Origin: Eudromia elegans
Lineage: Eukaryota; Chordata; Aves; Tinamiformes; Tinamidae
Assembly: GCA_003342815.1 (NCBI GenBank)
Contig: PTEX01000163.1
Coordinates: 124,001-188,000, forward strand
Length of the DNA: 64,000 bases
Reading direction: 5' to 3'
The position numbers and the translations under genes were made by a program. This document shows, piece by piece, positions 22,175 to 35,100 of this stretch (position 1 is the stretch's first letter; each line of letters begins with the position of its first letter). A model generated the notes under the pieces. That model had not been told where the DNA came from. It ran no database searches and saw nothing but the letters and a program-made list of their open reading frames with translations.

Positions 22175-25100
22175 CTCTTCTAAATCCCCTTCTTTACATA
22201 AATATTGTAAGCAAGGTGAGAGGAATCTCTAGCAGGCAGAAAATTTTCTTGCTAAATAAACAGTGAATTCTCTGGCATAATTCTCTGGCGTGTTCTGTGC
22301 CTGTGATCCATCCCCAGGCTATATGCACTCTGAACTGAAACATTTATTTTGTGTCAAAACACTGTACTCATGGACCATGTTAAAACAGACCAAAAAAACC
22401 CTTTAAAATATGTGTGAGTGTTATACCTTAAATGAATAGATGCATAAGGAAGGAAAAGCTATCTATAGAAAAAGTATCTAGATAAACATCTGCAGGGGAA
22501 AATGTCTCTGGAGGATGGCTTTTTAGATGAGAAAAAGAAGCCCCATTAAGTTAGAATTTGCTGGCATGCTTTTGGAGGTTGAACCATAGGAAGGAAAAGT
22601 GGAATTCTTAACCGGATCTTGCAAGATTTTCAGGATAATCTGTGGCAGGAAGCTACAAAAGCAGCATTACCAAGGTTATACTGAGTTTATATTGTATGGC
22701 TTCATTTCCCTGTAATGACTAAGTAAATAATTCAACTCAGCTTCAAGCTATGGGTTGGTATTATGACCATGCTGGACCCTGGGAGGCCTTACTGAGCGTA
22801 GTATTTACTGCTGGCTGGTCAGAGACACATTGCAGCCCTAAAGCAGGTTGTTTTCTATGGAGGTGTATGAGGAGATTTAGGGTAAAGGCAGGAAAAGGAC
22901 TGGGCTCCTTTGGTGGGAGGTGTGATCAATGGAAACATCATTTAACCACATGTAGGCTGATATTCAATGGGAAAGGAAACTTCATGGTCAGAGAGGAAAC
23001 TGTGGGAGATGTGTGAATATCACAGAAGATCCAATTCCAACCAGAAGGAATATTAAGGAAGGGAAATACAACTAGCTTTTATTATTTAATCTATTTTTGT
23101 ATTCTTTGCATACCTTAGTGAAGGTCTACTTATTTGGTCATCTCATGAATTTGGGAAGTGTGCATATCTTACATATATCTTCTAGGATGCAGACTTAGGT
23201 TGCTGAAACACTGGAAAAACCTGCATTTCAGCTAGGAAGGATGCTGAAGCTGCATCTGTGCTTATCTGCAGGTGCGTTGCAGCTCTTATGTGGCCTTTCT
23301 GATGGTGGCGACCAGAGTAGAAGAAAGGAAAGGAAAGAGACCAGGTTATATTTGGTTCCCACTCTAGTTCGGACACTGGAATTTATAAGGGCTCCCAGAT
23401 ACGATAACAGAGGCATAGCCTGGGGTAGTCTTCAAGGCTAAGCAGTTTTGTTGTGAAGTCCCAGCACTCAGAAGGTGTGAGTAAGTGTAGGACCAGATCC
23501 ACAGACTATGCATAAAGATTTTAGATCTGGAGCAATCTCGGTCCCTCTCTGACTTGGCAAGCTGACTCACGGCACTAAAGGCAAAGCAGTCACACTGCCT
23601 TGGGTGGTCCTCAGCTCTGAGGAGCTCTCCCAACGCAGCAGCATTTCCAAGGTGGGCTTTTCCTCACGTGATTGCAATTAAGTGCAGCACAGGGTAGAGC
23701 AATAGTAGGTAGATATCACTAGAATGGGTGAAAACACTAAGTCCGGAGGAATAAAGCTGAGATTGCCACAGTAGCAGAAGCAAAATATTAATAATTTAAA
23801 ATGTATATTTATTAATGAGGTTCATCAAAATACAATTTGGTCCTGTGTTATAAATTGTGGACACTTGCAAGATGCTCTCCCCTCTCTAATACGACCTAAA
23901 GTAAATTATTTTGCAGCTATTCAGGTGACAGTGGAACGTCAGGAACGTCACCTAGATGTGTACTGACATGTAACTGCACTGATGTGCTCCTGTGATGACA
24001 CAAGCATTGTGGAAGCTCTCTCACTATAACAGAGCTCAAGTAAGCGATTGTTCTGAATAAATTGCCTATGCTGTTGTTTTCCCACAGTAAACAGAAGAGA
24101 GCCATTTTTAAACAGACTGGGTAAAAGGACACAGAATTCACAGTGTGAAAAGAAATGACAATTTCAATTATATTTTCCCTGATATTTTCTGAACGCTTCT
24201 CATAATGTTTTTTTATTGCACAATTCTTTCGGTTCAAAAACAGGCAAGGCTTTGGAAAGTGTTGCCTCCCACTTGTAAACATGGGAGTTGCACACAATCA
24301 TTCACTTAATGTTTTGGAACAAGGAGTCTCTTATGAAGCCACAGAAGGGACGGAGCTTGGGAAAACTATGATATGGCATTTCTCCAAGCCACAGCTGAAG
24401 AGGACTGTGCTTTTGTTCCTTAGATTTCAGATGCTAATTGCAGCAGGATACTTGTCTAGTGCATTAGTGAAAGCCTTCAGCAAGACAAACATGCCACGGG
24501 AGTTGATATTTACGGTTCAGCAGATGAGCCGAAGCCTCAGTGTTTTGCTAGGAAACCCAGTGCCGTCTTCCTGACGAGCCGTTATGGTGGGTTTGTGACC
24601 TTTCCTGGCCGTTGCAGATCCCGTGTCAAATTTTGTGGAAGAGGTGCCGTCAGTCCTGGATGGATGGTAGCAGCCTGTCTCCCGAATCTCTCCCTGCAGT
24701 TTCAGCTGGATGCCGTGGCTTTGCTGTCTTAGGTTGTGATTTACAGAACATTTACAAGATATTTCACTTCAGAGCAAGCAGAAGAGTGGCAGTGAAAAGG
24801 CAGAGACTAGGGTAGCAAGCCTGAGCGATGACTGATGTACATGTTCCCCATGGAGGAACAGCGTTCGGAAAGACCCTGATTTACAAGGCACTCCCTCGCC
24901 CGAATGAATGGATGCGTAGGGGATTTCGCAGGGCGCTCTCCTCTTGCAGCACGTCTGCTCACCCCCCGGCTTGCTGCCCGAGCCGCGGGTGGCTGCCCCC
25001 GCAGCCCAGAGGCATGGCCAGGCCAGGAGGGGAGTCCTGAGCAGCTTCGGCTAGCGGGCAGCGCCGGGGCTTCCTCTGCACCACATCCCTCATCACGCGG

Positions 25101-26920
25101 CTCCCGCTTACGGCTGCTGCGGGCTGGTCGGGAATGCCACGAGGTCGCTCCTGGTCAGTCCAGGGTGGTACTGCCTCCTGTCCCCAGCACACAGAACCTC
25201 TGTGGCACTGCCACTGTTTGGGGGGACCTTAGAGAGAACAAATGTCCCCATTGAAATTTTTGAGGACATTCAGCAAGTGGAGAGGATTAATTCGTACAGT
25301 GTTTGGAGAGTTGGAAGCTGCTACATAATAGGGCAAAAAGGAAGCAAGGGAAACTTTGTTTTGAAAGATCTCCTATTTTTAACAAAAGGGTGAACCAAAG
25401 TGTGTATATTTTTAAATTTTATTTTCATATTACATTAATTCCAGAGCCAGTCACACCATCCCCCTCCTAATATTGCTAAAGGCATCCTCAGCTGAGTCCA
25501 CAGCGTTGTTCTACCTACCACAACTCTTTGATACCTGGAGACATACCATAAATGTTAGGCATGTACTGGAAATGAAGAACTGTCTAAAAAGGTTGTCTCA
25601 TCCTTGAGAAAGACAAAGTATTTTGCTGTCAGAACATCAGCTGCTCACTGTCCTTTACAGTAATCCACAACCAAAAGACTCTCAAATCTCTTTTAATGAT
25701 CAATCTCTCCTTTCAAAAAGCCTCAGAATGCCTGTATTATATTAATGATGGTTTCAGATTTTGTTTTTAATGATGGCAATTAACAGTATGAGGACAAAAA
25801 TTTCATTAGGGCTCACGGACGGATGAAACTGCAGTTTGGATGGGGGTGGAGGGAAGACCCGATGGCTGCTCTGTGTTTTACTACTCGAGTCTTACACCAC
25901 GCTGGGCACTGCTGTGAGCCCGTGTTCAGACTGGAAGGGCTTTGTTTTGTTTAAATGTGCATCACGGCTTCATTTTCTCCCCAGAAAGGTTTGTGCCCGT
26001 TGCTAAATGCTACCGTGAGAACAAGATGCCATCTTGTGGCCAGATTTTCATCTCACAGGCTTCAGCCTGCTTTTCTAAAAAACTAGTTCAATGAGCCATC
26101 CAGCTTGGGGATGCAGTATAACTAAACCAGTGTTTTCAGATTTCATTATAAACTCAAATCCTGCACTAAGACCTAAGGGATTTTACAGTAAAAAAATGGA
26201 TGGTTTTGAAGTGAAATTGGGTGTTATTATTCAAAACCCAGAAACTGGCACTTCAAGATGATAAACATTTATGTAATTATCAAAGCAATATGCTGATACG
26301 TGCAATATATTTTTTCCAAAGTAAAGCAAACATATTAATTTTGCAAAGTGTAATGATTTTCTGCAACGGCTCAGAAAAAGCTGGTGCAAGCAGTATTCAA
26401 GGGAAAACCTCTGATTTCTGTTATTTGGGTTGAGGGAGCTGTGAGGAGTACCTCATGTGCTCTCCACCCTTCCTTACTTCTCAGCATCCGCTACCAGGCT
26501 GAGTAACAATGAAACCAAAGCGCAAAATCTCCTTGAAGTTCAGAGCTTGTAGGCTTTGGGAGCAGTTAGATTTAGATTTTTGTCCATTTGGTTATTTAAG
26601 TACTTAAGATAAAAATGATTGCCTTTGATACCTTATTCCCCATGTTCAGGTGTATTTGGAGCAATGTACAGATCCACTTTCTTACTCCAGCCCCTACAGT
26701 AAATGAAGTGAAGCTCAGGGGAGTGGGGGCAGCCATGCTTTCATAATGGAGGAAGGTCTCTTCACAAGGACTGTATTGAAAGCTCCGATACAGGAAACAT
26801 TAAAGGCGAAGCCATAGAGCCCTAATTATGTCGGAGACACCTCCGGTCTCTGGATTAACTCAGGAATGAAAGCAATAAAATGGATATGAAGCTGTTTTAG
26901 CTCCCACTCCTTTTGGACTA
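22175..26920. other. Intergenic DNA, no recognisable gene
   Basis: Unique-looking sequence. A GC-richer patch lies at about 24930-25190 (several CpGs, short frames on both strands) without splice-bounded coding. The 97-codon frame at 24281-24574 and the 126-codon minus-strand frame at 23917-24297 have no recognised homology and are probably chance. Confidence 0.65.
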
Positions 26921-26924
26921 TAGG

Positions 26925-27070
26925 TTCCAGTTTCATCTTAAAAAACAGTGGTTGCACCTTGCTGGACCTGCTGACTATCTATGTACAGCTACAGACTGTG
27001 TGTACATATGGGCATTGGTTGTGTCTGTGCTACGTAGACTCACAGGCATGCTGGCAATGTCTATCTGCAT
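26925..27070 (+). repeat. Dispersed repeat copy B (unnamed element), open frame retained
   Basis: Second copy of the element at 22029-22172, starting TTCCAGTTTCATCTTAAAAA. The frame in which the two copies differ mainly at third positions is stop-free here from 26890 to 27078 (63 codons, no ATG needed). It includes the peptide LLDLLTIYVQLQTVCTYGHW. The peptide is not familiar to me. The similarity ends abruptly on both sides, as expected for two insertions or an old duplication. Confidence 0.8.
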
Positions 27071-27079
27071 TCACAAGAT

Positions 27080-28355
27080 AAATATGCCCAGAAACACCCC
27101 CAGCTGCTGCGGAGAGGGCCCGTGTCTATGCCAGAGGACCATCTGGCTTTCAGATCAAGGGAGCCCTTTGGAAATTGCCTACTAGCCATGACCACTCTAC
27201 TGTTCTGACTCCCAAACTGTGCCTGGAAATTGCCCTCAGAGCAACACTAGTGCAGCCAAAATTTGCATCGAGTAAGAGTTTACTTAGTGTACAGAACTGA
27301 GATGCCGTGCTCGGGAACATGCTCGAATCGATTAGCACGGCGTGACGCAGCGTTATGTAGGTGCTGCCTATACAGCCAGAGGAACAGCAGCATTGCAGGT
27401 TATTGATTTGTCCCAGCGCTGTGGGACCTGCGGTCTCTACCCTGGCCAACCCGATGTGGGGTCAGGGCCCCCTGCCCCAGGCTTGTTCGACCTGCCCAGC
27501 CCATTGCTGACCTCAACCCCTGTGCGCAGGGATCATCCCAGGGGATCAGCCTGATGCCTCCAGCCCTTGCCTGGACAGCCGGAGGGAGGTGGAGAAGTAC
27601 TGCCAGCTCCAAGGCTGCCTTCACTGCCCTTCTGCTGCCTGGTGGATGGGAAGGAAGGCAGTTAAAGCAAATTCTCACAGGAGAGAAACAAAGATGTATT
27701 CTAGACCATCAGATGTAATAGCTATAGACTACATGTGCTGCTTCATCTCACTAATGTCAATTTGTGGAAGAGCATAATAGAGTAAAGGTGTGAATGTAAG
27801 CACTGGATACACTCTGTACCGCTGCCAATTGATATTTTTTTTTTTGTGGGCAGGAAAATAGCTTTTATTCTCACTGCATTGCAATGAGGGCTTCAAAGGC
27901 CATCTAGGCACATGTTTGCATTTCCTTTTGCTCTGTATTGCAGCTGCTCTGCCCAAGAAAGAGTTTTTTTCCTGACTGTATGCTAAAGATTAGCCAATGC
28001 ATACTAAGCAGAAGTCAACACTCTCTCCTCGCCAGGAGGCATCAAGATCACAGCAGAAAGCCAGGGGCATGAGCATGTTCCCATTCCTCACAGATGTGCC
28101 CTCATGTACATAAGCTGAGACACAGAAGGAAACTGTTGGCTTTGCTCAGAATTGCCACACTGCAGTGGCAGGAGTGTAGTGAAACACAAAATACTGGGGC
28201 TGGTTATTGAGTAAGAGGGGGATACCTGTCACCTTTTGGCTATGACAGCATGAGAAATGTCATGTTTATTTTCCAAGTAGCAATAGAGCGATTTCTCTCT
28301 ATCCACAACTTTATTGTGAAAATTTGATCAAAAAATGGTGAAAAATTCTATGTGT
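27080..28355. other. Intergenic DNA with a GC-richer stretch at 27380-27660
   Basis: No known protein or RNA gene seen. Around 27380-27660 the base composition is moderately GC-rich, with overlapping short frames on both strands, none bounded by convincing splice sites. Confidence 0.6.
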
Positions 28356-28357
28356 GG

Positions 28358-28450
28358 TTTCCTTCCTTCCTTCCTTCCTTCCTTCCTTCCTTCCTTCCTT
28401 CCTTCCTTCCTTCCTTCCTTCCTTCCTTCCTTCCTTCCTTCCTTTCTTTT
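28358..28450. repeat. TTCC tetranucleotide microsatellite
   Basis: About twenty uninterrupted TTCC units followed by a decaying TTTCTTTTTT tail. The plus strand is pure pyrimidine and mirror-symmetric, so it could form triplex (H-DNA) structures. Its length and purity make it likely to be polymorphic. It sits about 200 bp from the old CR1 relic. Confidence 0.98.
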
Positions 28451-28653
28451 TTACTTTTATTCAAGTGCAATCCTGATTAACAATGAGGGAAAAGAAAGCT
28501 AGAAGAAATGCACATAAAGCAAGCGATTTTTTTCCTCCCTACAACTGCTAACTTTGACTGGTAGCATCCTGGCACGGGTCAGGTCAGGAACATACACCGC
28601 TGTGCAGTCAGCAGGACCAGGCACCAAAATATCTATAAATGTCAGATGTACCT

Positions 28654-29110
28654 TTCATAGATTGTAAAGGTGAAAGGAACCACTGTGTTCATGCACTCTG
28701 ATCTTCTGTATAAACAGGACATAGAGCTGTTCTCTACAGCTGGATGACAGCCAGTTTGGAAATATGATTTCATTTTAAGACCCTATGCAATTCCTCTGGT
28801 AAATCATTGCTGGTGTTAAATTTCTTACTTCAAGGAAATTGTGTCCTATTTCAAGGCTGGTTTTATCTGGTGAAGTTCAGCTTCCAGCTACTGAATCCTG
28901 GTAAGCTGCTGTCTGCAGGATTGAAAAGCTAAGGCTGAAGGGAGCTGTTGTTTTTGGCAGGAAGCAAGAGGCGAATCTGTAGCTGTTGGGTTTTTTTGGT
29001 CATTAAGGAAGCAAACACACAACACCAGCCAGTGCTGATAGCAGAATACCAATATATTAAGGTCTTCTTTCTCCTTCTTTCCCATAAATTTTTGCCTGTG
29101 AAAGCAGCCC
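28654..29110 (-). mobile_element. Ancient CR1/L3-like LINE relic (turtle-type)
   Basis: Plus strand starts TTCATAGATTGTAAAGGTGA and carries the phrases ccactgtg-tcatg-a-tctgat-ttctgtataa, ggacatagagctg, ttcagcttccagctactg and accaatatattaaggtcttcttt. These match in order the 3' region of the old amniote CR1 family common in turtles and crocodilians. Divergence is high, as expected for a copy predating the avian CR1 bursts. Matched from memory of the family, so the boundaries are approximate. Confidence 0.75.
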
Positions 29111-29114
29111 TCAT

Positions 29115-32100
29115 CTCAACACTTTTTCACCCAAAATGGTCATAAGACTCTCCAGCCTATCTTAAACAACCTGAGTAACGTTGTCCTGTTAAGCCTTGCA
29201 TCGTAGGGATTCCCTACCCGTTATGGATCATTTTCTGTGTTCTTCCTTTGAAGACCCCCTCCCCACGTCCTCCCTGAAGGCACATTTTTCTAGCAGCAGT
29301 CTCAGGTTGGTGCATACAGAGGTGAGAGTGCTTTCCTACCTTAACTGTATAGTCTTTTTATAAACGTGTTCATCCAGGCTATACTTAGCAGCAAACCCTT
29401 TCCTGACTCATCGCTGTCCATTACACAGAAATCCGTACTCTCTGCTGACACAGGGGTGTGGATATACCGTCAGCAAGAGGGCTGAAGCCTCCTTCCCACA
29501 TCAGGCTTGCCTTCAGCAGGGTCCCTGACCCGGCCCGGGCCTGGGGCTCGGCGTCTGCGGGGACGTGCCAGGTTGGGCTTGGACGGCTCGCCGAGCTGTC
29601 AGCTCGTATCTCCGTCCCCACTGCTCTCATCGAACAGGTTAAGCCCCACCGAGGTTTCCGCCGAAGCTTCCGCTCGGCTCTAAATCCCAGCGGCCCCTCA
29701 CTCGGCTGCCAGTTCAAATTTAGTGATTTTTCAGAGCTTAGGAGACCCATAAGGAAGCTTCCTTCCGTGAGGAAGCTTTTCACAGTTCTGAAATGGAGGG
29801 TAATGCTTAAAAGTAGGGGCCACCAGGGCCTGGCAGGTGGGAAAGCAGACCTTGAGCCCAGGCACCCGCCACGGCTGCTGCACTGAATTCCTGCAGCAGA
29901 ATAATCCGTCTGAATGCAGGCACGAAGGCTTTGCTGGAGCCAGCTCTGGTTGTAGTTCTGTTCATTTGGATTGGTTAGGATTATTTTGCAACTCTAAAAG
30001 CCCAAGGGGAACATTAACGATACTAATAATATGCAGCATCTCATTAACTCTGCCCAAAATGACAGCTGCATAAAGATCCAAGCAACAGACAACGACTATA
30101 GCTCTAAACTCACGAGGCCATCATCATCCTCAGGCATGCCGGTGCTTGCTTCTTGCTCCTACTGCTTAGGTTTCCTGGATAAGTAGCCATCAGGAACTAG
30201 TCTTCAGATTTTATGATCAAATAAGATAAAAATATGTATTTTTAACAAATGACAATTTATACTGTTTTTACAACATAATTGTCAAATGTGGAAATAATGT
30301 TAAGCATTGAAATAAATGCTTCTATTTCAACTTATTTTATGTTCTGACAAAAAAAAAAGACAATTTATAATATTATGTAGATATCCCCTTTTCTGCCTTT
30401 ACCTCAGAGGTACTGAAAAATATTACACTGTCAGTTCTACTCAGACCCAGCAAGAAGGGATTGCCTCTCACAGTATCTGCTCACAGTCCAGGCTAATCCT
30501 TTTGTAGCCCTTGTCTGTTGATATTTAACAGGCTCCAGTGTGCTCAAGTTCAGTGGCCAAAATGTCATTTTTAAGGTAATCCTGTAGTCAGACTCTTAAT
30601 TTAGTTTCTCACATTTAATCATTGCCTTTGTGAGATACTTCTGATTACTTAGAAATTCTGGCATGACCTTAATACATCTTTCATAAAGAATTACTGCAGA
30701 AGTGACAAGTTAATTTCACAGCAGTAGCGTATTTTTGGTGTAATTTAGTCACAAATAAGAAAATTTTTTTCTACAAATATAAACTGTTTTCTCTCTTCAG
30801 TTATTACTAATTTATTTAATTTGCAGTTATTCAGGATTCAGTGTGCATTTGATTATTACTTTCCCCTTACTCCTGAATAAATATCGTATATGTATATTTC
30901 TATAAATAAAATATTATCTACATTCAGCAATTAAGGGAAAGCAATGCCATTAGGAATGTAAATAATTCAAGAGGAGAATTTATTTCTTACAATAAACCAT
31001 GAACTAAAACTCAGGTAAAGAATGTCTCAGGATCCCTTCCTAATTTTAAATAGTTTTAAATAGCATATTCCTATCAACCACATAGTTTAAACGTGTCATC
31101 TATATTAATTCTTTAGTCATCCATTGTAAGAATAATAGCCTCAGTAAATACACTTGATAATACTATAGAATCTCCAGTGTAGCTGTAGCATATAAATTGC
31201 ATAGTATTGCAAAAGTAACAATAGAAGCAGAATCGCTCTGCTGTTCAATGCCATTTTACCAAAACAAAAGACATTATAGTTTATCTGTTTGTCATTTACA
31301 TGTCCTATGCGAAAAAATAGGCTAATTAAATATGCAATTCATCTGTCCTTGGGCTTTTTATGAAAGCAGCAACTGTGGAATCTAATCCCTGTATTTATGC
31401 AAGGGTCTTTTCTCTCTCTCGAATTTTAGAAATGAGTGGACTGAATAGGTAATGTAGATACCTAAATTACCTCAGAGTAATGGAACTACTCAAGAATACA
31501 GTGAAATAATTCATTCCCCTACTTGATGTTGATGGGGAGAGCAGGTTATCATAGTAGTACATGAGACGAAGGACATATGCATGCAATATGGAAGCCCTTT
31601 CCTTTCTTCTACCTGGAGTTTTTGTGAGCTCCACACAACAGCCAGACAGGCAAAGAGAGGTTCCCATTGCCATCTGCAGGATGACTAGATTAAGAGAAAT
31701 AAAAGTAGATAAGATTGCTTTGGTTTTGAAGCCTTGCTGACCAGTGCCCAGGCCAGGCATGCAGACGCTGCCTAAGGCAGCAACATGGGAAATTCCTGTC
31801 CCTTGGAGGTCTGTTTGGTGAGCTGTTGAGATCAGGAAGGAGGACACTCGATAAAGAAAGATAAGCAAGATGTAAAGAGCCCTTAGGAAGCTGCATGATA
31901 AATGAAGAGAAAGAAAACAGCAATAAAAAGTTTAAATTGAAAAACTCCTGCTTGGTTTTTTTTTTGGCTAGCGCAGCTGAGAGGATTGTGAGGCCACTTG
32001 CATGCCTGGATTCAACCCTAGCAAGCCTCTGGCACAGATATCAGCATTACTGTTGTGCTGAGAGACCCTCTGTCCACAGCAATCCAGGGTGCACCTGCAT

Positions 32101-35100
32101 TCGTATATTGGTCCAGCTCAAGGGTGACCTTCCGAAGCAAATCTGCCAGCCTTTCCTCCTTACTTTCTGTACTTCATTTCATGTCACAGGGTAGAACTGA
32201 AGAGGCAAAGGTGCTCCAGGAGCACCTAATGCATCACAACCACAAATTCAGGTCAGTTCACAAGACCAGAATAGAGCTGGATTCCTGTGGGATGTGTAAG
32301 GCATAGGTGTGAGACACTCAGCACCAATGTTTCACTGCACAGACCTGCTCCTGTGGGCCACGTTACCTTCTGATTGTCATAAGCCTCACAGAAGAGAGCC
32401 ACCCCTTCAGATTCCTTCCTGTCCACTCTAGCTTCACTGACACCCTTTTTGCCTCTCTCAGTTTGGCCAACCAAGGTGTTTGTGGCAGCTGAACTGCATC
32501 TGAACCACTGAAATGACCCAGGTTAAGTACGGCAAGAATGGTTGTATTTCACTTAGAGTTGCATCTCACTTAGCATTACTGTGAGTGCAGCATGGTGCAC
32601 TGGGGAGAACACAGGAGAGAACAGCCAAACATGGGTGGAAAGAGCCGTCCTGGTCACACTGCTGAGAGTCTGCAGAAAAAGCATTTTTCTTTTAGCCTGA
32701 CTAAAAGCTATGACCTAATTTTAAAACTCCTTTCCCGTATCTGCTTTCATATGCTTCTTTAGCCCAATTAGTAAGAGTTTTTGAGGTAAGATCAGTCATT
32801 TTAGGAAATGCATAAATACCACTGACAAATGACACTCAGAATACAATAGCTGTACTAACATTGCTCAGTAAGAACGGCTATTATATTGCTCATTATTCTT
32901 CCAGGCCTTGGCTCCATGATCCAAAAGTTGGCCAAAAATTATTTAATACATTACCTGGACCTTCTGGTAGCTTTTGGACTGATACAATTTGTGGCTGATG
33001 AACTCTTGCATTCCATCATTAAATTCCATAATAGTTTCTTTAATAGGCTGTTCTTGAGGAAATCTTGCCAAATCTGACTGTTTTTTGTCCGGGGCTTTTC
33101 CATGTACTCCTAGTACCCTGGGTGAAGTCTGAGGCGTTAATAGCAAGGTCTCAAGAAATTCTTAGTATTTCTCAACGGACTTCTTCTCCACAGTATCATC
33201 TTGATTCACTTCTGCTCTCTTGCTCAGTGAGACTATTGAACATGTAAAGTCCAGCTGATTAAAATAATTCTTAACGGAATCATCCATACACCAAAATTAT
33301 AAACTCAGTTAAAAAAAAAGATCAGTTACAATGATGAACTCGCCCAGTTGATTGAAGCTCCTTTTTCTTTTCTTTTAAGTTAATATCTTTTGATTATTAA
33401 ATCTATTTGATGTAGGATCAGCACGGGAATATTCCTCTGTCTGCTTTCTGAAAATCAAGCAAACTTGTATCTTGCCAGTGTAGCTGGAGACAAAATACGG
33501 ATTATATCAAAAACATCAAAAGTAGTTTTTTTTAGAAAGTATTTGTAAAAACGGAAGGCTGGTCACCAACTGATATTGGTCTAAATGTCCCACTAGAAGT
33601 GTTAGCAACATTAAGCAGAGAAAGACGAAGTTTTCAGGTGCTCCAGTAAAATCAGTTGTAGACACCTGGACATTTTTTTTATGTCTGTCATGTGACATTC
33701 CTAAGGCTGTAACTTACTGGTAGGTCACTGTTTAATGTCTGTCTGCTGGAACCCAGTCTTGACAACAGATAAGCTAAAAAACAAGATAACAGGTTTATTC
33801 TAGCAAAAGCAAATAATTGTGTTGTTTGACTACAGACAGTGGAACTGGAAACAAAAGAAAGAAAAATTAGTTGATAAACCACCATTTTCCATGATTATTA
33901 GCGATTGGAGCTGTTCCCACGTCTAAGATAATCACATGAGGGGATCAACAGTCTTGTCCCTCCACACCAAAGAGAACCGTGATTGTATTTCCTGTCCTGT
34001 CATCCAAAATACGGCCCTCTGCCTGCTGTCACTTTTCAGGATGCCCTTCCCACCTTTTCTTCAGTTCCTCAGCAGAGGTTTCCTGTCGTCGGGCCTTTTA
34101 TCCAAACTGGCTCTGATCATTTATGGTTCTTCCTTCCTCTTTCAGCAGCAGAGAGCCTCGATCCCCCTCTCACCTTCTCTAGCATTGGGTTCTGGTATTT
34201 AAAGTACAGAGGCCTTAAATGGGACACCCCTGAGTTCCAAGAGCTCCTGTGCATCTGCATGGATGTTGCAGTCTTACCAAGCAGAGCTTTTCCAGCTTAA
34301 AGAGCCTTCTTGCTGCACATGGAATTTTTGGGATTGCTACAGAGCTTTTTATATCCTGTGTTGTAAGACAGATTCACAGTCCTCATACCTGATACCCACA
34401 GTCTTTTGCTCAGTGTTAATGCTTTACTGAGACTATGGGTAACAAATAAATAATTGGAGTGACAGGCATGCAATTTAAATGAAAGCATCATGCTTGACCA
34501 TATGCTCTTTTCCTCCCTACTCCTCTTACTGGTTTTAAGGGTCCTGCTTATCTTTTATAGGCCAACAGCACAAGTTCAGCTGCACTAGCTGGCCAAAGTG
34601 CAGTAAGGACACTGGAGATCAGTCTATGCTTTGAAGCTGCTGCCTGCTGGCAAAACTAGCACAAAGCAAGAGCTTTTTGGGGACACAAAGTCCTGCCAAA
34701 TGTGGGGTCTGGTCACCTTGAGCCGGAGACTGCAAGTGCTGGGACTCAGGAGCAGCCTCTGCATCAGGGGAAGCTGCTGCTCCCAGGGGAAGGGTGCAGG
34801 CTCCTTCCCAACCAGCTCCTGCCCATCTTCGGTTCAGGCCCACATGGGGAGGTTTTACACCCTGCAGAGCTGCCTGGGAGGTGCCTGGAGGAACAGATGC
34901 CTCCAGCATCTGGTCATTCAGTCAGAGCTTACACCTCTTGTCTACGCTTCTTGTTATGAGCCTTTCTCAGCCTGTGTCGCTGGGTCTCTGTGCAGCGGCC
35001 TTCAGCACTACCTGGTGCTTTGGGGAAGAGCACAACACCTGCCTCCACAGTGAATTTGTTTAGCTTACAGGATTAATAAGCCCAGAGAGTGTTATATCTA

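Noticed and set aside
23917..24574. Back-to-back frames of 126 codons (minus) and 97 codons (plus).
   Set aside because: Neither peptide resembles a known family, and no splice or poly(A) context was found. Lengths are within chance for the window size.
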